A DNA stretch of 42,800 bases, taken from the NCBI GenBank assembly GCA_026710435.1, contig JAPOQZ010000199.1, positions 1 to 42,800 on the forward strand. The letters are read 5' to 3'. A program made the translations under genes and the position numbers. The stretch is from a bacterium. Lineage in GTDB: Bacteria > Actinomycetota > Acidimicrobiia > Spongiisociales > Spongiisociaceae. The notes under the pieces are model-generated. The model searched no databases. It worked only from the letters and a program-made list of their open reading frames with translations, and had not been told where the DNA came from. Below are positions 33,086 to 41,767 of this stretch, piece by piece (position 1 is the stretch's first letter; every line of letters starts with the position of its first letter).

Positions 33086-33334
33086 ATGGCCGATCATGAA
33101 CCAGGGCAGCGTGACGATCACGGGGACGAGAACATCGACCTCGTTATGGGCAAGGCGGTGGTGAAAGGGGCGGTGATCGGTCTGCCGCTCATGGTGGTCT
33201 TCTTCAGCGCGGTGGTCTGGTTCATCACGGACCAGAGCCTGGCTACTTCCGTAACGACCGGACTACTTCCCGGTGTTCTCTTCGGGGTCTTCGGCGGTGG
33301 GTTCATCGGCGTTCTCGGAGCGATGGATCACTGA
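33086..33334 (+). CDS. small membrane protein, two helices
   Basis: The 82-residue protein starts with a hydrophilic His/Asp-rich stretch (ADHEPGQRDDHGDENID), followed by two hydrophobic segments (GAVIGLPLMVVFFSAVVWFI and a Gly-rich GLLPGVLFGVFGGGFIGVLG). It resembles small actinobacterial membrane proteins without known function. It ends 52 bases from the stop of the convergent DsbA-like gene. Confidence 0.65.
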   Translation: MADHEPGQRDDHGDENIDLVMGKAVVKGAVIGLPLMVVFFSAVVWFITDQSLATSVTTGLLPGVLFGVFGGGFIGVLGAMDH

Positions 33335-33386
33335 CCGGAGGAGCCGGCCCCTCAAGCGTAGAGATCGACCTGTCCTGCCGACAGGC

Positions 33387-34091
33387 TCAACACTGCTCGT
33401 CGACGGAGCAGAGACGGTTATCTGTCACCGTGTAACCAGAATCTGCAAAGTATGCCAGTAGTGGTGCCTCCATCTGCTCAAACGGCATCCAGCCACGGGT
33501 CACCAGCGCCATCGTGCCATCGAAGTCCAGAAGCAGGGCCGGGAAAGATGACACACCGAGCGACCGGGCTTCCTCGAAGTCCTTCCATGCGGCCTGCTTC
33601 GCGTCCGTGCCGACCAGGTAGTCGAGAAACGCAGCCGGCTCCACTGGATAGCCCGTAAGGAGGGGTCCGTACTGGTGCGGGTCCGTGACGTCCACTCCTT
33701 GCGCGAAGAAGGCGTGCTGGACGTCGGTGAAGAACGGCAGCGCCAACTCTTGGCCATGCCTTCGCATGGCAGCAACCGCAATTGCGGGTACCTCGGAATC
33801 GAAACGCCAGCCGTCTCGCCGCTCAAGAAATGACGGATCGACCGGCTGGCCGCTTGCCTCGGACACCTTTTCCCAGTGGCTAGCCAGGTAGCCTGCCATC
33901 TCATCGTCGAGAACCTGCGAGTGTGGTCCAGGCCGGAGCCCGCCGTTGACAACGCGGACGGGGAGACCGAAGGCAGGCTTGAGCTGTTCCAGCGTAGGGG
34001 CGAATCCCCAGCACCACGAACACATCACATCTCCAACGTAGATGAACTCGTTCCCGCGGGTCTCAGTCCCGGACTCGGTCGATGTACTCAT
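33387..34091 (-). CDS. DsbA-family thioredoxin-like protein (C-x-x-C)
   Basis: The 234-residue product has a DsbA fold: IYVGDVMCSWCWGFAPTLEQL with the redox pair C24-S-W-C27, a helical insertion, and SFPALLLDFDG containing the cis-Pro next to the active site. It lacks a signal peptide and is closest in style to cytoplasmic FrnE/DsbA-like proteins. The usual role is thiol-disulfide exchange or, in relatives, isomerase activity; the substrate is unknown. The chosen ATG (MSTSTESG) is the one nearest the domain; 19 extra residues upstream are possible. It lies directly downstream of the histidine-kinase gene's promoter-distal end but is read as a separate unit after an 80-base gap. Confidence 0.8.
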   Translation of the reverse strand: MSTSTESGTETRGNEFIYVGDVMCSWCWGFAPTLEQLKPAFGLPVRVVNGGLRPGPHSQVLDDEMAGYLASHWEKVSEASGQPVDPSFLERRDGWRFDSEVPAIAVAAMRRHGQELALPFFTDVQHAFFAQGVDVTDPHQYGPLLTGYPVEPAAFLDYLVGTDAKQAAWKDFEEARSLGVSSFPALLLDFDGTMALVTRGWMPFEQMEAPLLAYFADSGYTVTDNRLCSVDEQC

Positions 34092-34170
34092 GCCGACCCC
34101 CGATGCGGACTCGGCCCGGCTGGTAAGAAAGCCGGGTAGTTCTGGCAATCACTCGCATAGGTCGATGGCA

Positions 34171-36369
34171 TCAGTGCTCCTCCAGAAGGGCGGACTCCTC
34201 TTCCTGAAGCGGCGAGAGATCCGGCCTCGTCAGGGGGAGTTCCATGATCATCTCAGTGAACTCCCCGTCCTGCGAATTGACCCTGATGGTCCCACCGTGC
34301 TGCCGGATAATATCGTTGGATAGAGCCAATCCAAGGCCGGTCCCTTCATCGGTAGGTTTGGTGGTGAAGAACGGATTGAAGATCTTGTCGAGAACCTCGG
34401 AAGGGATACCCGTACCATTATCCCGGATGGTGACAATTGCTTTGCGCGACTTGCGGCGCGTCTTGAGCAGTATCGTCGGCATGTATGGATCACTAGGTTG
34501 GCTGGTTTCGAGGAGAGCTAGACGCTTCTTATGTGTTGCATGACAAGAGTTGCCTACCATGTTGAGGAAGGTCCGGCCGAGATCTTGTGGGATAGCTTCG
34601 ATTTCCCCCATCCCAGGATCTAGGTCCCGCTGCAGATCTAGCTGGAACTCGGTGTCTGAGGCCCGGGCACTGTGGTAGGCGAGTAGAGCATGCTCGTTGA
34701 GCAAGAGGTTGAGATCAACACTGCGCCACTCACCACCACCCCTACCCATCATCAGCATATCGTGTACGATGCGGTTCGCCCTCTCGCTGTGGTTACGAAT
34801 GCGGTCGAGATTGTCGTTCAAGTCCTGGAGGATCTCATCAATGAGTTCTCGGTCATCTTCGGACGGTTCTCCCGCCGCGTCCTCGTAGATCTCCTCGATC
34901 TCCTCGATCAGTTCTTGTGACGCTTCGGAAAAGTTCTTGACGAAGTTCAAGGGATTGCGGATCTCGTGTGCGACACCAGCCGTTACTTCACCCAGAGCGA
35001 CCAGCTTCTCCCGCATAACGATCTGGTCCTGGGCACGCTGCAACTCGGCGAGTACGTCCTCGAGTTGTGAGTTCTTCTCACCCAACTCCTCGGCTAGCTC
35101 CTCGACCAGGTTGAGCCTCTGTACCTCGAGAGCATGGCGCCGGAACACTTCCAAGGCGGCCGCCATCTCCGCTACCTCATCCTTGCCATGGACATCCACC
35201 TCCCCTTCCAAGTTCCCATCGGCCATGTGACGCATCCTGTCCGACAACCGTCCGATCCGGCGGAGAAGGACTCTTCCTACGAAGCCCCAACTGATAATGA
35301 CGGCGCCCAATACGCCGACCGTACTAATGGCAAGGAGTAGTGTTCGGCCTGTCTGAAGAGCCTGAGTCGAAGCCACGTTCGCGCTATCGGCCTTTTCTTC
35401 AGCTGCCGTTACCAACCCGTTCACTCCATTGACCAGTTCAACGGCTAATTCGCGGTTGTCTACCAGAAGCTGCTGTTGCCGGTCTTCCAGTTGGCGCTTC
35501 CGCAGCAGGAGCGCGAATCCGTCTCCTTCCTGATTACCCATGTCAAAGAGACGGTTAAGGATCGGTTGAACATCTGCTGATATTGAGGAGTCACCAAGTG
35601 CCGACCTGCTGATATTGAGGCGGCTCGCGGCTGATTCAAAACTCTCCTGTAGTGGCTCGATCAAAGCAGCATTGGATACACTAAACGCACTGGACAATAG
35701 TTGCGTTGCAAGAGTGGTGTCGGCTCGCAATCCGGCAAGATGCCTGTACCTGTCGAACTCTGCCTCTGATAAGTGGAGAACTCTGGCGGCTGCTGGTTCG
35801 CCGAGTGTTTGGTATCCTGTCAATTGATAGAATAGCTGATCGTCGATTTCCGGTACAATTATGTCGTCTAGCCTGCTGCGTAGCTCAATAAGCTCGAGCC
35901 GAAGGGCTTCTGTCCGAGCCGTGAGGTCGAACAGTTCTGGCATTGTACCTTCAATCGCGTTGATATTGAACAACAGACTGAAGAGCACTGTCTGGGCATT
36001 GACCCGTACCTGTTCGAACTGCGTATCACCTGTGTATTGCTGAAGTAGCAGTATCTGTTCCTCAAACCCCTGCTGGGCAGCCGCGATCTCGGCGGAGACT
36101 TCTTCCAACTCGCCAGGAGTAGTGGATGCGGTCAGGCGAGGGGCAGCGGCTGCCAGGGTGCCACTGTATTCGGCTATCCGGAAGGCAGCTCCCAGTTCGG
36201 GAACGCTCTCTTCCGCGACCCGGCTCTGCGCCGTGCCTACTTGGTTGAAGGAAATCCAGCCTACAAAGCTTGCCGCGATGGTGAGGGCCACAGCGCCGCC
36301 GATGGCAAGATACATCTGGGTGGAGATCCGATAACGCAGGGCGAGGAGTCGTTTGATCTGTCTGATCAT
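34171..36369 (-). CDS. HAMP sensor histidine kinase with large extracytoplasmic helical domain
   Basis: The 732-residue protein has a first membrane helix (about 18-40), about 300 extracytoplasmic residues of mostly helical character, a second helix (about 343-370), HAMP (about 365-415), a coiled coil (LAEELGEKNSQLEDVLAELQRAQ), and a HisKA-type dimerisation domain with AHEIRNPLNF (H468) carrying an acidic insertion of about 25 residues between its helices. The ATPase domain has N box FLNMVGNSCHAT, G1 DNGTGIP, FNPFFTTKP and G2 GTGLGLALS. It starts 2 bases after the binding-lipoprotein stop, so the pair is likely receptor and kinase. The presumptive response regulator is the REC-PP2C protein two genes upstream. 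Confidence 0.93.
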   Translation of the reverse strand: MIRQIKRLLALRYRISTQMYLAIGGAVALTIAASFVGWISFNQVGTAQSRVAEESVPELGAAFRIAEYSGTLAAAAPRLTASTTPGELEEVSAEIAAAQQGFEEQILLLQQYTGDTQFEQVRVNAQTVLFSLLFNINAIEGTMPELFDLTARTEALRLELIELRSRLDDIIVPEIDDQLFYQLTGYQTLGEPAAARVLHLSEAEFDRYRHLAGLRADTTLATQLLSSAFSVSNAALIEPLQESFESAASRLNISRSALGDSSISADVQPILNRLFDMGNQEGDGFALLLRKRQLEDRQQQLLVDNRELAVELVNGVNGLVTAAEEKADSANVASTQALQTGRTLLLAISTVGVLGAVIISWGFVGRVLLRRIGRLSDRMRHMADGNLEGEVDVHGKDEVAEMAAALEVFRRHALEVQRLNLVEELAEELGEKNSQLEDVLAELQRAQDQIVMREKLVALGEVTAGVAHEIRNPLNFVKNFSEASQELIEEIEEIYEDAAGEPSEDDRELIDEILQDLNDNLDRIRNHSERANRIVHDMLMMGRGGGEWRSVDLNLLLNEHALLAYHSARASDTEFQLDLQRDLDPGMGEIEAIPQDLGRTFLNMVGNSCHATHKKRLALLETSQPSDPYMPTILLKTRRKSRKAIVTIRDNGTGIPSEVLDKIFNPFFTTKPTDEGTGLGLALSNDIIRQHGGTIRVNSQDGEFTEMIMELPLTRPDLSPLQEEESALLEEH

Positions 36370-36371
36370 GA

Positions 36372-37631
36372 TTATCTCTTGAGCAGGGTGTCGGTAGGAC
36401 GATACCGACCGTTCGGTCCGATGACTGTCAGAAACACTTGGTCAGAGCCCTGATTGTCTGTTTCGCCGAAATACAGCGGGAAACCATCGAGATCCATAGC
36501 CTGCGAATCCAATAACGCGCTGAGGAAACACACACGGGTCAGTTCTGGGCCACAACTATCAAGCCCCGCAATCGCCAGCTTACCCGCCATGTAACCCTCC
36601 AAGGATACGAAACCGGGCTCAGTCCCAGTGTAATATGTTTCCAACGTGTCCAAGTAGGCAGCGACGATAGGTATCGAGTCATCAGTCGGAAAGGGCACGA
36701 CCTGTGTAACGTAGACTCCTTCCCCATACGGTCCGAGTTCCACAGCCAAGGCATTGCTTCCGACAAACGATATCGTGATGAAGACGGGATCAAACCCTGT
36801 GTGCCGAGCCCATGCGATCAGTGTGGCGACCGGTTCGTAGGCTCCAATGATGATGACACCTTCTGGACGTCCGGCTTTTAGGTCGAGTAACCCCGTCTTC
36901 ACCGCGACCGTGTTCCGGGGATACAGTCCGACTGATACGGGTTCCATATCACGCCTGTGTAACGCGGCCAGCGCACCCTGGTATCCCGTCCGACCGAAGG
37001 AGTCGTCCTGGTACATTATTGCGATCCGATCAATACCGAGATCGGCTGTCATCCTTTCGACCATCTCCTCGGTTTCTTGAGCGTATGAGGCGCGTAGATT
37101 GACGATGTTCTGCCAGTCGTCGTCGCGGAGGAAGGCTGCGCCCGTGAAGGGAGCAATGAAAGGGACGTCGGCTGCTGCCGCAACGGGTGTAGCAGACCGT
37201 GAGGTAGGTGTACCGACCTCACCGATCAGTGCGAACACCTGCTTGTCTTCGATCAACCGGATGGTATTGGCAATTGCGAGTTCGGGTTCGTATGTATCGT
37301 CGAGCGACTCGAGCCTGAGTTGTCGCCCGTGGACACCGCCCTGATCGTTGACCTCCCGGAAGGCCATCTCGATACCAAGACGCATATCCAGACCTAGCGC
37401 TCGGGCAGGCCCGGAGAACGCCGCAGATTGCCCGAAGAGAACCTCATCGGCGGACACGCCGGGGACGGATGGTGGGGCCGGAGAGTCGTCAGACGGGCCA
37501 ACTGGTACCTGATCTGAAGATGGTTCGGGATCTGCTGCGGTCGAGCTGTCACCACCGTCGGTGGGCGAGGAACCGCAGGCCAAGCCGGTCAGACTGTAAA
37601 TGATGACCAGAACTACGAATGCTCTGTTCAC
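36372..37631 (-). CDS. Leu/Ile/Val-type substrate-binding lipoprotein, probable ligand receptor
   Basis: The 419-residue protein has a signal ending GLA-C, an acidic Ser/Pro linker, and a periplasmic-binding type I fold (about 60-419): EVLFGQSAAFSGPARALGLDMRLGIEMAFREVNDQGGVHGRQL, ALIGEVGTPTSRSATPVAA, IAIMYQDDSFGRTGYQGAL. This is the family of branched-chain amino acid and amide ABC receptors. No permease or ATPase genes are present, while a histidine kinase follows after 2 bases. The simplest reading is that it binds a small ligand outside the cell and signals through the kinase rather than feeding a transporter. The ligand is unknown. Confidence 0.88.
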   Translation of the reverse strand: MNRAFVVLVIIYSLTGLACGSSPTDGGDSSTAADPEPSSDQVPVGPSDDSPAPPSVPGVSADEVLFGQSAAFSGPARALGLDMRLGIEMAFREVNDQGGVHGRQLRLESLDDTYEPELAIANTIRLIEDKQVFALIGEVGTPTSRSATPVAAAADVPFIAPFTGAAFLRDDDWQNIVNLRASYAQETEEMVERMTADLGIDRIAIMYQDDSFGRTGYQGALAALHRRDMEPVSVGLYPRNTVAVKTGLLDLKAGRPEGVIIIGAYEPVATLIAWARHTGFDPVFITISFVGSNALAVELGPYGEGVYVTQVVPFPTDDSIPIVAAYLDTLETYYTGTEPGFVSLEGYMAGKLAIAGLDSCGPELTRVCFLSALLDSQAMDLDGFPLYFGETDNQGSDQVFLTVIGPNGRYRPTDTLLKR

Positions 37632-37654
37632 AAAGAGACGACGGCGTGACGGTA

Positions 37655-38086
37655 TCAGGTCCTCCTAACAGTCAGCCTCAGGTAGTTCCGATCGTAGTCG
37701 CGCCGATACTCCATAGCATCAACCATCTTCTTGATCAAGTAGATGCCCAGACCACCTATTGGCCTAGACTCAAGAGGCGTCTCAAAGTCGGGCTCAGGTG
37801 CATCATTCATCGGATCGAAGGCCGCGCCATTGTCCGAAAGTTCAATCGTGATTAGCTCGGAGTCGGAACTGATTGTGATCTCGAATTCATCAAGGCCGTG
37901 CTTCCGTCCATGGGTAAGTGCGTTGAGGCCGAACTCCTCTACACTCAGGTTGACGAGATATACGAGTTTCGGAGGCCACTCCTGATCTTGACCGATGTCC
38001 TCCAAACTTTCAGATATCCGGCTGACGACCTCGGCGTCGGTCTCTTGCTCATTCGGAGTTATGTTCAGAGTATAGAGTGACTTCAT
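37655..38086 (-). CDS. RsbW/SpoIIAB-like serine-protein kinase (HATPase)
   Basis: The 143-residue protein has the GHKL ATP-binding fold of anti-sigma factor kinases: N box VEEFGLNALTHG, G1 ELSDNGAAFDP and G2 GGLGIYLIKKMVDAMEY. Such kinases phosphorylate STAS antagonist proteins and often sequester a sigma factor. Its ATG follows the TAA of the REC-PP2C gene directly (TAAATG), indicating coupled expression. No sigma factor gene lies nearby, so its target may be elsewhere, or it may control the STAS partner in another output. Confidence 0.87.
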   Translation of the reverse strand: MKSLYTLNITPNEQETDAEVVSRISESLEDIGQDQEWPPKLVYLVNLSVEEFGLNALTHGRKHGLDEFEITISSDSELITIELSDNGAAFDPMNDAPEPDFETPLESRPIGGLGIYLIKKMVDAMEYRRDYDRNYLRLTVRRT

Positions 38087-39247
38087 TTAGCTTCCCGGTC
38101 TCCTAAACACCGAGAGACACGTTATGTCATCCGACTGTGGAGTGTCACCAGCGAACGCGTGTACAGCATGAAAAATGGCTTCGGTGGCTTCACGTGCCCC
38201 TGAAGGCGGAGCGCCAGCAAAAATGGCCTGGAGCCGTTCAACCCCGAATTCTTCGTCGTCGGCGTCCATCGCCTCGGTTACTCCGTCTGTATAGAGAACT
38301 AGGGTCTCATTGGGGGCAAGCTGAATAGTATCCTGGGGAAACATCATCCCGGGTGCAACGCCGAGGGCTAGTCCACCTATCGGTTTGAGTAAGGTAGAAG
38401 TTCCATCCGTGTGTACAATAAGTGGAGGATTGTGACCGCCATTAGCGTACGTTATACGACCAGAGTCAGGTGAGTAAGCCGCATAGATAACGGTAACGAA
38501 CATGGCAGCATCGTTGTCTTCATAGAGAAGATCGTTTACATCCCCTAAAACGTGTCCTGGTTCTGGGATACCTATAGCTGTACCCTTGAGTAAGGTCCGG
38601 CTTGACATCATGAAAAGTGAAGCAGGAACACCCTTATCCGATACGTCGGCAATAGCTAGTCCGATGTGTCCGCTTTCGAGCATGAAGATGTCGTAGAAAT
38701 CGCCTCCTACGTTTCGCGCCGGTTCCATAGCACCGAACACATCGTAGTTGTTAGTCGTCGGGAACCGCGTAGGTAGGATCGATTGCTGTATCTTACTGGC
38801 TACGTCAAGCTCGTTTTGCAGCATGACCAGTTGATCACGAGAAGCGAGAGCCGAGCGCCATTCAATAAGATGTTTTAGAGTACGCTCGATCGTGTGCCGA
38901 AGATCTTTGAAATCTAATGGCTTTGTTACGAAATCAAAGGCACCCCGGTTCATAGCGGTACGAATATTCTTCATATCCCCATAAGCAGAGATAATTACGG
39001 ACCGGATGTTGGGATCTACCTTGGGTATTTGTTCAAGCAGCGTCAGGCCATCCATTTGCGGCATGTTGATATCGGAGAGCACCATGTCGATGTCTTCCTG
39101 CTCACCGAGTCGCTGGAGTGCCTCGATTCCGTTTCTGGCGAAGACGAATCGGTATCGTCCAGAGCGAATGTTACGTCGCATACGTTGGAGAATGAGAGGC
39201 TCGAGGTCCGGCTCGTCGTCAACTACTAGGATTTTGTATGTCTCCAC
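38087..39247 (-). CDS. response regulator with PP2C (SpoIIE/RsbU-type) phosphatase output
   Basis: The 386-residue protein has an N-terminal receiver domain (about 5-125; acidic pair D10/D11, phosphoacceptor D59, K109) followed by a helical linker (LASRDQLVMLQNELDVASKIQQSIL) and a SpoIIE-type PP2C phosphatase domain (about 150-383). The latter shows GGDFYDIF, IADVSDKGVPASLFM, TYANGGHNPPL, LVLYTDGVTEAMD and DDITCLSVF, with metal-binding Asp residues kept. Phosphorylation of D59 by the downstream kinase would tune removal of phosphate from the STAS partner. GTG start with GAAGGTAG before it. Confidence 0.93.
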   Translation of the reverse strand: METYKILVVDDEPDLEPLILQRMRRNIRSGRYRFVFARNGIEALQRLGEQEDIDMVLSDINMPQMDGLTLLEQIPKVDPNIRSVIISAYGDMKNIRTAMNRGAFDFVTKPLDFKDLRHTIERTLKHLIEWRSALASRDQLVMLQNELDVASKIQQSILPTRFPTTNNYDVFGAMEPARNVGGDFYDIFMLESGHIGLAIADVSDKGVPASLFMMSSRTLLKGTAIGIPEPGHVLGDVNDLLYEDNDAAMFVTVIYAAYSPDSGRITYANGGHNPPLIVHTDGTSTLLKPIGGLALGVAPGMMFPQDTIQLAPNETLVLYTDGVTEAMDADDEEFGVERLQAIFAGAPPSGAREATEAIFHAVHAFAGDTPQSDDITCLSVFRRPGS

Positions 39248-39334
39248 ACGCTACCTTCACTTGTCGCTCCCGAGGTGGAGCAGGTGTGCAATAACTTGTC
39301 GTTACCTTCACTGGGGCATAGTGAACGCCTCGGT

Positions 39335-39670
39335 CTACTTGAGAGCTGCGACGGCCGCTGCTGTGTCTTCGTGGAGGTCTATGATTTGGTCGAAGCCGCT
39401 GATCATGAATATCTCGGCGACCGAACTCGACAACGAGCAGAGGGCGAACTTGACGCTGCGCTGCCGGAGATCTTTGGCGATCAACAAGATGATTCTGAGG
39501 CCGGCACTGCTTATGTAGTTGAGCTCGCTGAAGTCAAGGATGACACCAGAATCATTCTGGTCAATCACACCTTCTACGGACTTGAGAAAATCGGCTGCGT
39601 TGGAGCCGTCAATGCGACCTTGGGCCTTTATTGTTAGGACTCCGTCGTCTCGGTCAGTGCTGATTGCCAA
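39335..39670 (-). CDS. STAS-domain anti-anti-sigma factor (RsbV/SpoIIAA-like)
   Basis: The 111-residue STAS protein is first in its cluster: VLTIKAQGRIDGSNAADFLKSVEG, GVILDFSELNYISSAGLRIILLIAK and a closing FDQIIDLHEDTAAAVAAL. The serines of YISSAGL (S54, S55) lie in the region where SpoIIAA/RsbV are phosphorylated by the RsbW-type kinase. I chose a TTG start because AGGAAAGGAAG (39675-39685) stands just 4 bases before it; the GTG that opens the longer frame lies upstream of that ribosome site. Unphosphorylated protein should bind the kinase and release its partner. Confidence 0.88.
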   Translation of the reverse strand: MAISTDRDDGVLTIKAQGRIDGSNAADFLKSVEGVIDQNDSGVILDFSELNYISSAGLRIILLIAKDLRQRSVKFALCSLSSSVAEIFMISGFDQIIDLHEDTAAAVAALK

Positions 39671-39674
39671 TGTT

Positions 39675-39685
39675 CTTCCTTTCCT
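39675..39685 (-). promoter_or_regulatory. strong ribosome binding site deciding a TTG start
   Basis: AGGAAAGGAAG on the minus strand, 4 bases before TTG of the STAS gene. It lies inside the longer open frame, which argues that the longer N-terminus is not translated. Confidence 0.65.
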
Positions 39686-39709
39686 ATTGCGGGCGTCTAA
39701 CCACGCCAC

Positions 39710-40067
39710 CCCGTGACGGTCTCTGACTATATCATGTCGTTGGCGACCCCCGGACTAGGAAGGGGCCCGGACAACCGCCGGGAGAAGAGGACTGCGGCTC
39801 CCGCGGCGCCGCAGACCTCGGGTGGGCGGTGAAACCTGTTCGGTGGTGAACCTCCTTCGCTCATCGTGCACAGGGGCAGGAAGGCCTCGGAGGGTCGGGG
39901 CGGTTTCTTACCGGTGTTCTAGCTCCGGGACCCAGACCAGAGGATAGCCCTGTGGCCGGAGGCTTGCACCTCGGGCGGAGAGCCTGCCGGGTTGAGTTCT
40001 CCGAGGGGATAGATGGTCCTTCCCGCCGTCCGCCGGCTCGGGTGCGGACGGCCAAGCAGCGGCGGGG
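39710..40067. other. non-coding stretch upstream of the signalling cluster
   Basis: High-GC sequence with no protein-like frame. It must contain the promoter of the STAS-led minus-strand cluster; TATATCATG near 39728-39736 is the only AT-rich patch and may include it. CTGCGGCTCCCGCGGCGCCGCAG near 39790-39812 is an imperfect palindrome. The remainder up to repeat copy C shows nothing recognisable. Confidence 0.35.
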
Positions 40068-40239
40068 TGACCCCTGATGCTCCAGGCTTTCACAGACATC
40101 CACCGCAGGATGCCACATCAACCACATCATGGCGCCGGCCAGAGGCGGGACTATGTAGAACGGCTGTAATCCATGGTTAGAAACTCATACACCACACCCG
40201 GGTTGCCCAGTAAAGATCCTGACATGAAAGATGGGGTCA
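40068..40239 (-). mobile_element. MITE-like repeat element, copy C (diverged, about 172 bp)
   Basis: Inverted relative to copy A, sharing GATGCCACATCAACCACATCATG, GGCTGTAATCCATGGTTAGAAACTCAT and ATGAAAGATGGGGTCA with copies A and B. The ends read TGACCCC and GGGGTCA, so they remain complementary though neither is TTAA nor CTAG. The middle is shortened, and the CCCCG hairpin of the other copies is lost. Unlike A, B and D it is not at a gene's 3' end. Confidence 0.7.
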
Positions 40240-40395
40240 ACCGGGGGGTTGCTCATTACCCCCCGAGAGGTGTTCGATGATAAAGCGGCTGGACGGCGTC
40301 CGGCGGCGGGAGACGGGGTGTCAACATCCGGTCAACGCGAACTGCGCTTCGAGAATCGGCTGCGGCACCCGATCTCAGAACCGTAAGCTCTGCCG

Positions 40396-41523
40396 GTGGC
40401 AAACGCGACGGACATTCTGGTCATCGGCGGAGGCATTGCCGGGGTCTCGGTCGGGTACTTTCTGGCGGAGGCCGGATGCCGGGTGATCCTGGTGGAGGGT
40501 GAAGAGCGGCTTGCCTACCACACGACCGGTCGATCAGCCGCCATCCTGTACCGGAGTTACGGGACCAAGGCGATCCAATCATTGACGGCGGCCAGTCTGC
40601 CGTTCCTCGAAGATCCTCCCCGAGCTCTGATCGACGTGCCACTGCTGAGTCCGCGAGGAATCGTACTGGTTGCCCGCTCCGGCCAGATGGACCGGTTGAA
40701 TGCGCAGGCGGCCGACGGGGTGGACCTCGAGATGATCGACCCGACCGATGTCGCCGAGTTGGTGCCGGTGATCAGAGCGGAGCGGTTTAGGGCCGGATTG
40801 CTGGACCGCCATGCCGTGGATATGGACGTAGCCGCCCTGCATCAGGCCTTCGTCCGGGGAATGAGGGATGGTGGAGCGACGATCCGGACCGGTGCGCCGG
40901 TAGAAGCCCTCTCAAGGACGAAGGGTCGCTGGCTTGTCAAGGCTGGTGGGCACCTGATCTCCGCCCCGGTCGTCGTGAATGCAGCCGGAGCATGGTGCGA
41001 CGTGGTCGCCGCTGTGGCAGGTGTCGAACCGGTCGGCCTCGCGCCGATGCGCCGCACGGCCTTCATGGTTCCAGGCAGGCGAGAGTGGTCGGGATGGCCG
41101 GCCGTTGTCGACATAGATCAGGACTGGTACTTCAAACCCGACGGTGAGCAGATTCTCTGCTCACCGGCCGAAGAAGAGCCTTCAATGCCCTGCGATGCGC
41201 GCCCGGAGGAACTCGACATCGCTCTGGCCATCGATCGTATCAACCGGGCTACGACGCTAGGGATTCGGACTGTCCGGTCGGCATGGACCGGTCTTCGCTC
41301 GTTCGTGTCCGACCGGTCGATGGTCATAGGCTTCGACTGCGTCGCAGAAGGGTTCTTCTGGCTCGCCGGGCAGGGTGGAACCGGCATCCAGACCGCGCCG
41401 GCTGCTGGTCGCCTGGCTTCTTCCCTCATAACCGCAGGTGAGATGCCGCCGGACCAGATCCGAGCCGGTGTCCGGGCTGAGGACTTCGCACCTGGTCGTC
41501 TCCGGCGGAATCCGCCGTCTTGA
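40396..41523 (+). CDS. FAD-dependent D-amino acid dehydrogenase/oxidase-like protein
   Basis: The 375-residue DAO-family flavoprotein starts with ILVIGGGIAGVSVGYFLAEAGCRVILVE and LAYHTTGRSAAIL, a pattern like D-arginine dehydrogenase DauA (YHSTGRSAA). Later it has APVVVNAAGAWCDVVAAVAG, GLRSFVSDRSMVIG and FFWLAGQGGTGIQTAPAAGRLAS for FAD and substrate. Relatives oxidise D- or secondary amino acids to imino acids. No membrane segment or signal is evident. The GTG start has no clear ribosome site, but the Rossmann motif begins only ten residues later. It stands alone, flanked by repeat copies C and D. Confidence 0.85.
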   Translation: MANATDILVIGGGIAGVSVGYFLAEAGCRVILVEGEERLAYHTTGRSAAILYRSYGTKAIQSLTAASLPFLEDPPRALIDVPLLSPRGIVLVARSGQMDRLNAQAADGVDLEMIDPTDVAELVPVIRAERFRAGLLDRHAVDMDVAALHQAFVRGMRDGGATIRTGAPVEALSRTKGRWLVKAGGHLISAPVVVNAAGAWCDVVAAVAGVEPVGLAPMRRTAFMVPGRREWSGWPAVVDIDQDWYFKPDGEQILCSPAEEEPSMPCDARPEELDIALAIDRINRATTLGIRTVRSAWTGLRSFVSDRSMVIGFDCVAEGFFWLAGQGGTGIQTAPAAGRLASSLITAGEMPPDQIRAGVRAEDFAPGRLRRNPPS

Positions 41524-41541
41524 GCCGGACAAGGCGGGCGG

Positions 41542-41751
41542 TTAACCCCGATTTTTCATGCGGGGGTTTGATCTTCGCGAACGGGCGTGTGGGATATGAG
41601 CTTCTGACCAGGCACTACGGGTGTTTCGACAGTCCTGTCTCGGCCCGGCGGGACCTGCATCCGTCGGGTGAAGCAAGGCCCAGTCTCGATCATGTGGTTG
41701 ATGTGGCATGTTGCCGCGGGTATGTCGGGAAACATGAAGAATCAAGGTTAA
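41542..41751 (+). mobile_element. MITE-like repeat element, copy D (210 bp)
   Basis: The closest relative of copy A: the first 29 bases are identical, from TTAACCCC through the terminator-like CGGGGGTTTG. The right end CATGAAGAATCAAGGTTAA is identical too. Inner blocks differ by scattered substitutions. It starts 18 bases after the stop of the FAD enzyme gene, where its hairpin may end transcription. TTAA is found at both borders. Confidence 0.8.
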
Positions 41752-41767
41752 ACGAGGACAGAGCTTG

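Noticed and set aside
36372-37631. Binding lipoprotein as part of a branched-chain amino acid ABC importer
   Set aside because: No permease or ATPase genes are adjacent; the immediate downstream gene is a histidine kinase and the upstream genes belong to a partner switch.
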